Shown: positions 20,058 through 31,210, counted from the stretch's first letter. The stretch is 64,000 nt of DNA from Bedellia somnulentella (GCA_963576735.1 OY755170.1:22304875-22368874), one strand, 5' to 3'. Numbers and translations are program-made. The notes: a model not told the origin generated them from the letters alone.

Positions 20058-20278
20058 GTAGTGTAGGCTTAAAAAACACTAATCAGCTCCTCATGCGGGG
20101 GTTATAATAGGTTACTCAGGGTTTTGGGGCGTAGTAAGCAAATGTGGACTCAGCACTAACCGTTCTTTAATTTCCGTCTGTTCCCCACTCAACTTGCAAA
20201 AGTTGCTGAAAAGCACTGTAGCTTCTGTAGCATTGGGTTGCACTATTTGCAACATATATGTATTCATGGTGATTTTCA
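20058..20278 (+). mobile_element. SINE1-like, degenerate
   Basis: TAGTGTAGGCTTA, GGGTTTTGGGGCGTAG, GTTCCCCACTCAACTTGC and AAAAGTTGCTGAAAAG follow SINE1 order. The 3' hairpin is lost. Confidence 0.5.
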
Positions 20279-20724
20279 ACAAATCAAACAAAATATAGTT
20301 GGTTTCATGAACTAGTAAGTGCGATAAACAACAAATCTACGTGTATGAAAGGTAATTAAGCCTGCGGTATTGTCATTGTCACCAACTGAGATATCCCCTC
20401 AATGCCGTGACTTACTCTTATTTAATCAAACTACGGAGTACACTCCAGTACAGTGCAGTAAGAAATTAAATTGACATTTTCATATTTTCACGATCAGTTT
20501 ATTTAATCGATTGCACTATTAAGCTCTTTATTAAGGGTGAATATTCTATTACCAAGGAAAATTACCGAGAACTGGAGGCAATGGAAGTAATGTCTTCGTC
20601 CCACTTAAAGTTTTTGTTCACAATACAGTAAGCAAATTACTATCACCAATATTACGTTTGCCGCCTGTAGGTGTTCCTGTCTATCCGTCACTACAATTTA
20701 TCGCATTAACAATGATATAATATA
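20279..20724. other. Unassigned
   Basis: Nothing I can support. Confidence 0.3.
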
Positions 20725-21006
20725 TACAGGGTGGCTCATTCAAATCGGTCAGTATGGGAAAGTCTGAAACTATAAGACATACGAAGATTTGTTCTTAGGA
20801 ACCATGTCACCGATTTTGATAAAAAGAAAAACTGCATTCATACATTTGAAAAAAAAGTGTACCCAGCTCGGGAATCGAACCCGGTTGTTTGGAAAAAATA
20901 AACTTACACTTTTTCTATTTTGATATCGATTGTGTAGGTCTTAAGCTGTAAATGTCTCCATAAAACATGATGTCTAAAATGAATAAAATGCATTGTTTTA
21001 ACATAC

Positions 21007-21175
21007 TTTAATTTCGCAAAGTAGGTGTTCGAGGTGACCACCATTTTTTTCAATACAATTTTCAACACGTTTAGGTAACGATCTTACTACTGCTTTTTGT
21101 ATCTTCATGTGGTGAATTTGCGTTAAAATTGACTCTATGGATGCTTTTAGGTCTTCAACATTTTCCGTCCGTCAT
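21007..21175 (-). pseudogene. Transposase C-terminus (left arm)
   Basis: The minus-strand frame reads RTENVEDLKASIESIL, KAVVRSLPKRVENCIEKN and GGHLEHLLCE. From memory this resembles the C-terminal tail of IS630/Tc1/mariner transposases ending near GGHFEHL. The DDE catalytic region is absent. The expected stop is replaced by Cys, so the frame runs on. Confidence 0.65.
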
Positions 21176-21389
21176 TTTCAAATGAGGTTTAACACGTCTG
21201 TGTATCTACAATATCTACATACTTACTTTAAATGGGCTTTTCAATTGATTGTTAGTGTTTAATTACTGTAAATAACAAAACTTCCTTAAATGTTTAATGG
21301 AATGCAAACCACATGATACGGTGCATGTATGTAATAACTTATTATTAATAAGTTGAGAAGTACAACCAGTCATAGAGACAATTTTACAT

Positions 21390-21435
21390 GAACTTGTTGA
21401 ATATTGTAACGGTGGTCACTTCGAACACCTACTTT
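21390..21435 (+). pseudogene. Transposase C-terminus (right arm)
   Basis: Plus-strand ELVEYC, NGGHFEHLL and TGA: the same tail as in the left arm but inverted, and with the stop intact. Confidence 0.6.
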
Positions 21436-21944
21436 GAGAAATTAAAGTATGTCAAAACAATACATTTTATTCATTTTAGACATCATGTTTTATGGAGACA
21501 TTTACAGCTTAAGACCTACACAGTCGATATCAAAATAGAAAAAGTGTAAGTTTATTTTTTCAAAACAACCGGTTTCGATTCCCGAGCTGGGTACAGTTTT
21601 TTTTTCAAAAGTATGAATGCAGTTTTTCTTTTTATCAAAATCGGTGACATGGTTCCTAAGAACAAATCTTCGTATGTCTTATAGTTTCAGACTTTCCCAT
21701 ACTGACCGATTTGAATGAGCCACCCTGTATATATATGATATAGATAAGTATGTACATGTGAAGATTTTTCAGATGGCTTCCTGTTATTGTTTTTGTCAAT
21801 TGAAATTAATTTAAAGCTGTAAATCTTCCTAACGCAATAAAATAAATAGAATAATAATAAAAAAAATCGCCTATGCGATATTTTTATTGCCACTGTAATA
21901 ACAAATGCCAAAATTTATATTGTTATATTATTTATATATAATTA

Positions 21945-22010
21945 TACATATAGGGTACGCTCGAGCCTCTTGGTGGGGACGTATATAGCCTGTGAGGATT
22001 GAGGATATAT
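21945..22010 (+). mobile_element. Short LINE-tail-like repeat
   Basis: TATAGGGTACGCTCGAGCC, TCTTGGTGGGGACGTATATA and GCCTGTGAGGA match 35812-35862. The longer copy suggests the 3' end of another retroposon. Confidence 0.5.
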
Positions 22011-22613
22011 ATCTTTATTATTGCCATATATTAATTTGTCTTCATGATAACTAATTATAATAATGAATAAGCGTGGCTCCCATATAACAAACACAATTCT
22101 TTTTTGTGTTAATAATACAGATTGATTGACTCACACTTAGCGGGTTTTAGTATGGTGGCCTGAACTTTGCGTTTGTCATAAACCAGTAGCATAACAAAAG
22201 TATGGCACGTGCTTTACACGCAAGAACATGTAGAATGAGAATTTCACCAACCTGAGCTTATTATTTTTAGTTCTACCAATTCCGATGAAGTTTTCACTCC
22301 CTCTTCTTCTTTGGGTGCCATCTCCTATCGGAGGTCGGCTATCATTATGGCCATTTTGGCCCGTGATGTTGCGGCGCGGAACAATTCGATGGAACTGTAG
22401 TTGACCCATTCGGACAGATTTTGAAGCCAGTGGGTTTTCCTACGGCCCGTTCACTCAGTGTTAAGTTACAACCCTTTGGATAAACACGGAAATAAATTAA
22501 TTGAGATATGGTCATGCTGACCTACTCCGTGATATTCACTGGAACTCAAAATATGAGACAGATGTTTTTATACCGAATAAACTTTCTATGCTAGGATGTT
22601 GTTCGTTACATTG
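22011..22613. other. Unassigned, possibly retroposon-derived
   Basis: A minus frame (22176-22409) contains IVPRRNITGQNG, GDGTQRRRGSENFI and GIGRTKN. It reads like a fragment of a moth retroelement, but I cannot name it. Confidence 0.35.
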
Positions 22614-22626
22614 CTATTTTCAGAAT

Positions 22627-22999
22627 TACATAAACATAACATAAACGTTCACGCCGTTTTATCCCCGAAGGGGTTGGCAGAGGTACCAATACTCCTGAAC
22701 TCACATGGCAAGCGCCATCTAGTTTCCAGAGAAGGTACCCACGTTTTGCTTAGACAGTGTACTCACGTGATAGGGGGCAGGCCTATCGCCGTTTTGTACA
22801 AATACACTGTCACATGACTAAGTACAACTCAGCCATGTGGGTTTCCTCACGATGTTTTCCCTCACCGTTAGCAACCATGATAAATTAACCACACATATGA
22901 CTTTAGAAAAGACAAATTGGTGTAGGCCCGTCCCAGGATTGGAACTCACGCCCTTCTGTTTTTCGGGCGGGTGTTCTTACCCACTGGACTATCATGTTA
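22627..22999 (-). mobile_element. SINE2, full length, with 13-bp TSD
   Basis: The 373-bp copy is flanked by CTATTTTCAGAAT (22614-22626 and 23000-23012). The tRNA-like head is at the right: GATAGTCCAGTGGGTAAG as box A and GAGTTCCAATCCTGGGACGG as box B. It is the subtype with ATGGCAAGCGCCAT in place of the CACGTGAC hairpin. The 3' end is GCCAACCCCTTCGGGGATA, AAACGGCGTGAACG and a TTATG-type tail. Confidence 0.93.
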
Positions 23000-23012
23000 C
23001 TATTTTCAGAAT

Positions 23013-26000
23013 GTTGCAATAAATTTGATGTTTTTATAAAGTATTTGGGACTTCTGTTCGTAGTTTTAGTGTTTGCACTGGAGTAGTCTGAAACTGTAGA
23101 AAAATAGAAATATACTGTGATAAAAATAAAGTTTCAACTGAAATCCCATAGGTTTATGAACCTCAAATATTAAATATTTTTTATTATTGATGGGTAGGAA
23201 AACATCAAATGTATACATACAAGACTCCGAGCTAATACAATAAAATAAAAAAAAAACTTTCACGCAAATAAAAATCACCAGCAATATTTCCTAGTTGAGA
23301 CAGCTATACGTAAATGCAAATAAAATTTTGTTTATTATAACAACCATTCGCTTAAGAACACTTGGTGACAGATTTTAATGAAGTATTTGTTGATTTATTA
23401 TTTGTTATTATTATGATATTTAACAAAAACTGCGAAAACTGAACTAAACAAAACAAGGCCCTTATCTGTGCAGGTGCAAATTTTACGGTCTACTAATTAG
23501 ATGGTAATGGAGGTGAGACAAACGTGCTATTCATGCACATTTTTATAACATCCTACAGCTACTTGGATAAATTATATTAATTTATTTCTCACAGTTTCAA
23601 GTCAAAAACATGGCAAATATCATATTGAATATCGAAATAAATATCAAAAAAGACATCTATTACCTCAGTACTTAATATCGTTTATTTCTATAAAATATGA
23701 TATCCAAAAATAAATAACATGATTCAAATTATGTGATTCCGTAACATCTTTAGCTTAAGAAAGTATAAATTACGGTGAAACTAACAATCAGGCATAAATA
23801 ATAATAAAAACCCGTATCATATAGACAAGTACGGAGAACAATAAGAAAAGGTATGTAAAACAATATACTGCAAAAGATATTTAGAACTGTACTATAATAA
23901 GTTGAATATTCGATAGACCTCACGCTTTTCCGATTTTCGGTCACCCTAGTTGTATACAACGACATAAAGAAAATGTCTGGCGTGGCACTCACTGGAATTA
24001 TCTCGGGTTTCCGGCGTCCGCGTGCCAATATATGGCCATAAATTAAACTTATTTGACGCATTACAGGAAAATCTATTACTGCTTTGGTTTTGCCGCTAAA
24101 AACCATTTTGCGGTTGATAATAATCGCTGCGGCGATTTTAATAGTAGGTGTGAGTTAAACTTACAATAACTTGGGTACGCAGTTGTAGCCAATAGGTTTT
24201 TATTGAAATAAAACAATTTATTTTGTGCCTTGCTTTTTGTTAAAGATTTAGCAGCCTTGAAAATACCAACGATGGTACCTTTCGATCATATGCACGGAAT
24301 AGATACAGTAAGCTTCCAAAAAGTGTTTCCACAAAAGGTCTCTCTTTATCCGTTTTAGGTTAGCTACACACACCTTTGCCCCGTCAGGCCGGCCGGCAGC
24401 TGCCCAACACACAATGCGTCAAACTAAAGAGGCACAAGCCACAGGGCCAGCAGCAAAAAATCAGTTCGCGGAAAAAGGTTACAATACACGATGACCGCGA
24501 TTGAAACGAGAAAAGCGCCACATCAAAGTGCGTTTGATTTTTTGAGGACAAAGTTTGTTATTGGTTATAAAGGGCTAAGGTTAATTTATTTATAATATTT
24601 TAATTAATATTGTTTTCATACTGATTATTGCTGCAGATTATTTCGACTATTTTTTAATAATCAAAAAGGTGATATGAAGTCAAATCATTCAGAAATGCAA
24701 TACCCACTGTTTATTTCCATGAAATGACGGAATTAAGACACGTATTTACTTGTTGGATATATGTTTATTACTGCTTAAAGACTTACAACTAACTTACATA
24801 ATATAATGGCAAGAGGGGGACGTGATGCACTCACACGACACTACAGTAGTTTTGTTATTTATGTTAGCACTTTACTTTCTATAACGTTACACAATATCCT
24901 ATTAATGTTATAAATGTGAAAGTATAGATATTTGTGTGTTTGAGGTAAAAAGGCTTCTCAAATACGTAATCTATATGAATGAAATTTAGCAAAATGAAAG
25001 TAGAAATTAAATGGAGTACTTTTTATCCCGGCAAAAAATTATCAATAAATATTCACGCCTGATTGATCTCAGAGTACCGGAAAAACGCCTAAAGTTTCGC
25101 ATAAGCAAATTAACAGTACGAAGTCTGACGGGTCATATATTGAAGAAAATAACTTCTCATATTCGCCATTTTATTTTCCGTCTGCTTAAATCTACTTACA
25201 ACCACTGTCGCATTAATAAAAGTAAGAGAGGCAAAACGAGCCCTATGAGGCGATTTCGGTGAATAAATATATACAGAGATTGAAAAAATACAAAGCAACA
25301 GAATACGTCGTGTAGCCAAATACATGTATTTTTTAAAGAAATTTGATGTTGGTAATGTTTAATCATTTTATCACTGTCACAGAGTTTAATTGTTCTCACA
25401 TAAAATAAAAAAACAAGTTTAATTGAACATTAAACAACCCCTAGCCACCTGCTGTTTCAGCCGTGGTAAGAAAATTAGAAACTGTTGTAAAAAAGTAGTA
25501 GTAGTAAACAGTAAAAGCCACATCACGTCTTAATATACTTTTTTGCAGATCATGCCTTGAAGCCTCGTATAAATATCTAGTTAATTTAAAATAACAGCAG
25601 AGATACATTTAAAAACTTACTGTTATAAACATTATTAGCTCATTAACAAACAAGGAGACAAACCAATTTTTAACATTTATTTTATTGTAACATAATTCGC
25701 AATAAAAGAAGTGTGACAAAAAGATGCTACATAGCCTTTTACCAACATTTTTGCTACTGAATTAATGTCGTATTAAATGTGTAAAGTAAATAAAAATCAA
25801 TTTAAGACTGGTATTTACCATCATGGAACATTAAGAAGATTATTAAAGAAAAATAAAAGTAATAAAACAAATCGTGCGTACTTCGGGGCAAACGGAGGGG
25901 TGAAAAGTGAGAAGGGCGAGCGGGTACAGCCTCCGTTAGTCGAGAACGAGCCTTCTCTGCGTCGACTGTATCCGCCCGCCCTAGAACTTGGCTCTGTTCT

Positions 26001-26080
26001 CTGCGACACGAACTTTTCTCGATGTGTGAATGTTGGTTCCGTGATGTGATATAAATTACGCGATCACCGCGATTGTCAAA
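23013..26080. other. Repeat-free interval with GC-rich block (putative promoter/5' UTR)
   Basis: No copy of any family found elsewhere in the window lies here; it is the longest such stretch. G+C rises at about 24360-24500 (AGGCCGGCCGGCAGCTGCCC) and strongly at 25880-26060. The second block has roughly 14 CpG in 140 bases and leads towards the candidate exon at 26081. A TATAAATTA at about 26050 is too close to the ATG to be its TATA box. A 90-codon frame (25777-26049) and a 118-codon minus frame (23750-24106) show no known domain. Confidence 0.4.
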
Positions 26081-26192
26081 ATGACGATTAAAAACTTTGT
26101 TCGTAATTTGAAAAAACTATTCCTTTTTTATCTTATTTTGCATAATGATTGTATGTATGCGGCGAAGAGTATAAATGAACAGGTTGGTCTTG
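26081..26192 (+). CDS. Candidate first coding exon with signal-peptide-like start
   Basis: ATG in the context GTCAAAATGAC fits the insect start-codon preference (CAAAATG). It opens 37 codons. The first residues are basic (MTIKNFVRNLKK), followed by a hydrophobic run (LFLFYLIL) and then a more polar segment ending INEQVGL. This resembles a secretory signal or membrane anchor. The frame meets CTTG then GTAAGTAT at 26193, a strong 5' splice donor in phase 1. Without splicing it would stop after about 18 more codons. It sits directly downstream of the GC-rich block, in the only long repeat-free interval. The later exons would lie to the right, possibly outside the window. I do not recognise the protein. 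Chance occurrence remains possible. Confidence 0.4.
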
Positions 26193-26198
26193 GTAAGT
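26193..26198 (+). promoter_or_regulatory. Candidate 5' splice donor GTAAGT
   Basis: GTAAGTAT follows the candidate exon directly and matches the U1 consensus on the intron side. The exon side (TTG) is weaker. Confidence 0.4.
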
Positions 26199-26767
26199 AT
26201 TGTCATTCAATAAGCTTTATTATTTATATTACACTTGCATATTTGTGAAAGTTTATTTGTTTAAAAATATTTGTGCGTGTGATACGTGCGACCTGACAGC
26301 TGTTTAAGGCCTTGATAATTTTAATAAATAGTGCTAAGAAACTAGTAATTCGTTTTGTAGGTTTTAATAATTCAAAGATTCGTTTCAGCAAAATAAAAGT
26401 AATCTAGTTATTGCGATTATTTTTTAATTTGTGCCAGAAATAAATTATATTAGATAACTTTTGTTTTTTATGAGTTTCAGTAGTTTTTAAGACTTGCATG
26501 GGTGACGGTGATATTTTTTATTTGGAAATATTTCTTTACAATTCGAATTTATAAAATATGAACAAAATAAATTGTTTATAAATTAAAGTTATCAATATTA
26601 TATTTTTAAATATACCATTTTTGGCTTGTTTTGTCGCGGTCCATCCTCGTCCATGTTTATCCCTAACATCACTGCGGAAGGTGTTTAAGTATGTGTCTTA
26701 CCCTAACACGTTGTAAAACTGTATTAAGTTAATTATGGTATGATATACCAAAAATTAAGCATTCTTT
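26199..26767. other. Unassigned; intron 1 if the exon call is right
   Basis: AT-rich with no repeats and no supportable frame. Confidence 0.35.
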
Positions 26768-26903
26768 ATGGCTGAGTTGATTAGTCATGTTAAAGTGTAT
26801 TCGTTCCTATTACCTATTACGTGTGTGCAATGTCCAAGCAAAATGTGGGTACTCTGAATAGAAGGTGACAAAAATGTCGCTTGAAGCTCACAAGTACTAG
26901 AAC
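26768..26903 (+). mobile_element. SINE2 internal/3' fragment
   Basis: TGGCTGAGTTGATTAGTCATG, ATGTCCAAGCAAAATGTGGG and TACTCTGAATAGAAGGTGAC are recognisable. The head and the 3' hairpin are missing. Confidence 0.7.
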
Positions 26904-27799
26904 CTTTACAACGGCATGACCGTTGAGTTTGTTAGTCATTTTCCCTTCACTTGAGTTGTATAGCATAATATGTTAATGATAATCACTTTGTTGAGTGATA
27001 AAAGCTGTTTTATTGTATTGTTGAAATCCATTTGTGTACAACGAATACATATTTTTCTTTCTTTTTCCTTCGGTCACAGAAGGATAGAAGGCACTTTCTG
27101 GCCATTTAATTTCGTAATAGCTCGTTACACATTTATTGTTCAGGTCTTTGTGCCGGGCTGTGGCAGTTGCTTAGTGTACGCTGCTACTGGTAACTTAGTA
27201 GTCGAAGAAAAAGAAAAGGGATTTTATTTTATTGAAGCTGTATTTGTATTACCAATACAATACAATATATATATATATTAATATAATGTATATATTGTAA
27301 TAAAACAAAGTATATGTTATACATGTATATATTTAATAGGTTTAAAATTATAGCATTACTTTATACAGATTTCATAGAATCATGAAATTTGGCACAGAGG
27401 TTTCTTTCATGATGAAAATCAAGTTAAAATGTTACGTTGTTAATTATGGTCTCAAAAAATATGAAAATTTGCAAGCAGAGCATACACATAAAATGGAGTA
27501 ATTTATAACAGCATATAATAAATATGAATGAAAATATGATACTTATATATAATACAGACATTTTTTAAATATGTTTTGATAGTTTCTTAATGATGGCACT
27601 AGATGTCGCTGCAAGTGAACAAGGTACCGAAAACTATTCTAACGATTTTTTTTGCTTTTCCATGAGGTTTTTGCATCTCTTTCATTGGATTTTGATATCA
27701 GTTTGAACTCATAGTAAATTATAGTTTATGTAGATCTTATTTCAAGCAAATGAAGTTGCGCGGGACAACTACTAACTAATTAAAATATTTATACACAAT
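26904..27799. other. Unassigned AT-rich stretch
   Basis: A TA-rich run lies at about 27262-27300. A 103-codon frame (26970-27281) has no recognisable domain. Confidence 0.3.
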
Positions 27800-27850
27800 A
27801 AATGGCTCCTCTTACTTCGGACGTTCCCGCCTTTATTGAAACGTTTTCAA
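27800..27850 (-). mobile_element. LINE-A fragment
   Basis: CTCTTACTTCGGACGTTCCC and GCCTTTATTGAAACG correspond to the antisense of the KAGVRSMK-coding stretch upstream of the LINE-A tail. Confidence 0.45.
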
Positions 27851-28098
27851 TTATTAAACGGGCTTGTCTTCTTTTTACAATACCATCCAAATTGGCTCTT
27901 TATCTCTCTTTTGTCACTTGACTTTTATACATCCTCTCTATAAGCCCAAACCTCCTCTATATACCTTTTTCTATTTTGCACTCAACGTCATATTTCATAA
28001 CGAATCTCTCATAAATCACAACTTTGTCCCTCCACCTTACGATATATACACTTCTCTGATGCCTCAAATTCCATTAAATTTATTGTAAACTAAAGAAA

Positions 28099-28147
28099 GG
28101 GGTAGCCAGAGCTTTTGAATTACAGATTCTTCAGACACTTTTTGAAT
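28099..28147 (-). mobile_element. SINE1 fragment
   Basis: GGGGTAGCCAGAGCTTTTG and ATTCTTCAGACACTTTTTG lie just upstream of a longer copy in the same orientation. Confidence 0.6.
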
Positions 28148-28163
28148 CATTCATTCATTTATT

Positions 28164-28379
28164 CATATACTCACGGCTATAAATCCCTTAACGGGGTAGC
28201 CAGAGCTTTGGAATGAGAAATTCCTCAGCCACTTTTAGAAGTTGGTTGGGGAAAAGATGGTAATAATAAATGTTTTTGGTGACGGGTCTCTAACCACATC
28301 GCCCAAAAATCACTTAAGAAGCCCCATACTCTAAGTCAAGAAATGGGGTAGTGTCATTCTAAGCCGACACTACACGGCT
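28164..28379 (-). mobile_element. SINE1, near full length
   Basis: CATATACTCACGGCTATAAA to CCGACACTACACGGC. A short deletion removes the ACGTACACCCACC segment near the 5' end. Confidence 0.85.
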
Positions 28380-28390
28380 ACTTCTTGAAT

Positions 28391-28487
28391 CTGCGTGGAA
28401 AAAAGTTATGAAATAAAGGATGGTTAGTGATGGGTCTCCAGCCACATTCTCCAATATCACTTGATATCCCAAAATACCGTTCGAGAA
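28391..28487 (-). mobile_element. SINE1 partial copy
   Basis: GAAATAAAGGATGGTTAGTG, ATGGGTCTCCAGCCACATTC and CCCAAAATACCG are directly adjacent to the previous copy. Confidence 0.6.
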
Positions 28488-28585
28488 TAAATTGGTCAGT
28501 TGCCACTTCGTTTAGTTCTAATGATCATAATTGAGGAAGGTCTAGACTGTGTTGTAGCAAATGGTGCTAAACATACTTACTAACA

Positions 28586-28745
28586 CTGATTCTCACGCCC
28601 GTTGTTCCCATTGGGGTAGGCAGAGACTATCGATCGCTACTTAGTACGATCGTGACAAACCTCTCTTGCTTCCCTTCAATTTATTATTCTTCTCATAAAT
28701 GCTCTTTTATTCTTCTCACTTCGGACCCCCGCCTTTATAAGTACG
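28586..28745 (-). mobile_element. LINE-A 3' tail
   Basis: Antisense on the plus strand: TCACGCCCGTTGTTCCCATT, GGGGTAGGCAGAGACTATCG, TACGATCGTGACAAACCTC and CTTCGGACCCCCGCCTTTAT. Confidence 0.8.
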
Positions 28746-29172
28746 TTTTCTATCTGGTCTAGAAACGATAGTTCTGAAAAAATATGAAACTGAGATAAGA
28801 GGTAAGAAAATTAAATTTTATTTTCAAAAGAGTAGTCTAAATAGGGTAGGCTAGGTAAAATTTTGCTATACTTAGCTGTATAGAATCAACCAACCTAACC
28901 ATATGGTTAGCGAATATATATTCAATCCATAGAAAGCAAGGCAGTGCTTCAAAATGTTTAGCCTCTATTATTTTCTTAACCTGTATTTAGATTCCATATC
29001 ATATTCAATATGCTTTCGTATTTTATTTTTTTTTAATTTTATTTATTAGGCATGCACACAGTACAACATCATATTATATAATAATTTACATAAGACGTAT
29101 ACGTTTTATTCAGATGCAGTACCGCAGATGTAGTATTGAAAACTCAAGCGTACTACGTTTATAAAATTATGA
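28746..29172. other. Unassigned
   Basis: Nothing I can support. Confidence 0.3.
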
Positions 29173-29783
29173 TAAAATAATTTTTAACAAAAAGAAAACC
29201 GACTTCATAGTGGGAAAAACCACCGAAAATAAACAATCTAGTACTAAAAAGTACGAAATAAGTTTTTTAATTTAATATGAGTACTGTGATTAATACCTTA
29301 GCAATTTCTTTATTCCACACGCGTCAGTTCAACCTACCTTAATCTTAAAATTCTTATAAATTAATTTGTGAGCCGGTGCCAGCCTGCGTGATGATTGACA
29401 ATAATAAGTGTGTATTTCGTACTTCATACACATGTACAATGTAGGAGACCTTGTAGTTGTAGGGTAAATTTATTTTTGTACGTATTACCATTTAAAACGT
29501 TGGGCGATAGATATATATTGTTTAGATTGTAATAATCAGAGATAGATAGTAGGGTGAATTCACTTTTGTTTGACTGGCACCGACTCAAAAATTAATTTAA
29601 GAGAATTTTAATATTTAGGTAGGTTGAACTGACGCGTGTGGAATAAAGAAATTGCTATGGTATTAATCACAGTACTCATATTCAATTAAAAAACTTATTT
29701 CGTACTTTTTAGTACTAGATTGTTTATTTTCGGTGGTTTTTCCCACTATGAAGTCGGTTTTCTTTTTGTTAAAAATTATTTTA
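29173..29783. mobile_element. Foldback element, about 215-bp arms, AACCGACTTC ends
   Basis: Arms 29173-29392 and 29574-29783 are inverted copies with roughly eight differences. The outer end is TAAAATAATTTTTAACAAAA followed by AGAAAACCGACTTCATAG. The spacer of about 180 bp contains two diverged copies of AGGGTRAATTYACTTTTG. It is noncoding. Confidence 0.85.
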
Positions 29784-29984
29784 TTTTACGAGTTTTAGAG
29801 ATGGGTAGACCTGGCAAAGATGCCTCTCGTATGAGGCAGTGCGACGGTTACTGTATTATTCTTCGTATTTCCGGTATTTCTATTATTATCCGATATTAAA
29901 TAGGCTCAACCATATGTAACTTTACATTGTTCTTGAAATCCCTCGAAAGGCGATGGTCTACAATTCTACATCTCAAGAAAGACT

Positions 29985-30156
29985 CAAACGTTCACGCCGA
30001 ATATCCCTGAAGGGGTTAGCAGAGGTAGTAATACTTCTGAATATCACGTCACATTGTCACCTGTTGTTCAGAGTACCCACGCTTTGCTTGGACCCACGTT
30101 CTCACGTTATACAGGGCAGGCCTATCGGCGTTTTGAACAAATACACTGTCACATGA
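29985..30156 (-). mobile_element. SINE2, 5'-truncated
   Basis: AAACGTTCACGCCGAATATC through the hairpin, CACGTCACATTGTCACCTG and GGGCAGGCCTATCGGCG, to CACTGTCACATGA. The tRNA-like head is missing. Confidence 0.85.
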
Positions 30157-30668
30157 TTGTGAGTTTCGACAGTCCCCTCGATTTCCTGGGATGCCATCAT
30201 CAGATCCTGGTCTCATGGTACTTTCTCGGTAACAATAACATAACAAAAGAAATGTTGAGTGAACCTGTACTTCTCTTCATAAAAGCTACGAAGAGGAGTT
30301 TAAATCTTTATGGAATGGTGAAAGAACTGTTTCCTAACTCCTAGTGATTAAGGACCCACACCTTCCATCATCAGCTCAGCAGCATAACAATATGATTTTC
30401 AGAAGCAAATGCCATGATAAGTTCAGAAAATATGTAAAACGCGGTACATTTGCCTATAAAATTTCAGGGTTCCCCTCGACTTCTCCAGGATCCCATCATC
30501 AAACCCTGATATCCTCATTATGGTACCAATCCGGGAGTATCTTCTTTCCAATGAAAATATAATAATCAAAATCGGTTCATAAATGGCGGAGTAATCGGCG
30601 AACAAACATAAAAAAAAAAAATATACGGTCGAATTGAGAACACTCTTTTTTTTGAAGTCGGTTAAAAA
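30157..30668 (-). repeat. Dispersed repeat with three CATCATCA motifs, ending AACCGACTTC
   Basis: CCTCGATTTCCTGGGATGCC plus ATCATCAGATCCTGG recurs at about 30175, 30355 and 30470. The right end reads GAACACTCTTTTTTTTGAAG and TCGGTT, whose complement matches the start of the 10027 array. I recognise it as a common lepidopteran repeat of unclear class. Confidence 0.6.
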
Positions 30669-31210
30669 GAAAAGTAAAAGAAATGTTAAAAACAGAAAGA
30701 CATTGCGCACGGGTTCAATAAGCAATTAAAAATACCTTCATTCGTCTACAATACTGGATAAACAAAGAAATCATTCAGCAAATTGTTTATTTGTAGAGTT
30801 TGTTGGTACGAGAACTTCTCGGAAGTCCTATTGTTGTAACATTGTTAACAATCGAGTTTTCCTCGTTAACCTTAAGTGGGCTCACAATAGCCTAAAAAGT
30901 ACATTAACATGTTTGCTGGACAAAATGGTACATTTATATATTGGAATAAATTAATTGCAATTAAAAGTGGTGCGAAAATAAGAGGGAAAATATGCAATTG
31001 TTTTTATTTTTAGTCTCCGAAATCTTTATTCATTCTCCGAAATTGTGTGCACCAAAATTGAAAAATGATTTTGTTGAATAAACACAGAACCGGGACATTG
31101 ATGAAGAAAAAAACAAAAGTAAGATTTTGTTAAATAAACACATAACTAGAAAAGTTATAAAATAATCAACGAGAGTAAGAAGAGAGTAAGTTATTAAATG
31201 ACTTGCCTAT
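30669..31210. other. Unassigned
   Basis: Nothing I can support. Confidence 0.3.

Larger units (their letters stand above)
20727..21727. mobile_element. Palindromic Tc1/mariner-type derivative (two 3' ends head to head)
   Basis: The 1001-bp element is bounded by TA on each side. The ends are CAGGGTGGCTCATTCAAATC and its complement. Inverted arms of about 340 bp (20727-21068 and 21390-21727) flank a centre of about 320 bp. Each arm encodes, reading outwards, the end of a transposase (NGGHxEHLL) followed by 3' flank with a tRNA box-B-like CGGGAATCGAACCCGG. Both termini are therefore 3' ends of the parent transposon. Confidence 0.82.

Noticed and set aside
25777..26049. A 90-codon protein-coding gene
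   Set aside because: Composition changes abruptly from AT-rich to GC-rich inside the frame and no domain is visible; read instead as 5' UTR or promoter sequence.
26048..26056. TATAAATTA as the TATA box of the candidate exon
   Set aside because: The start site it would set falls at or after the ATG at 26081, so it cannot serve that start codon.
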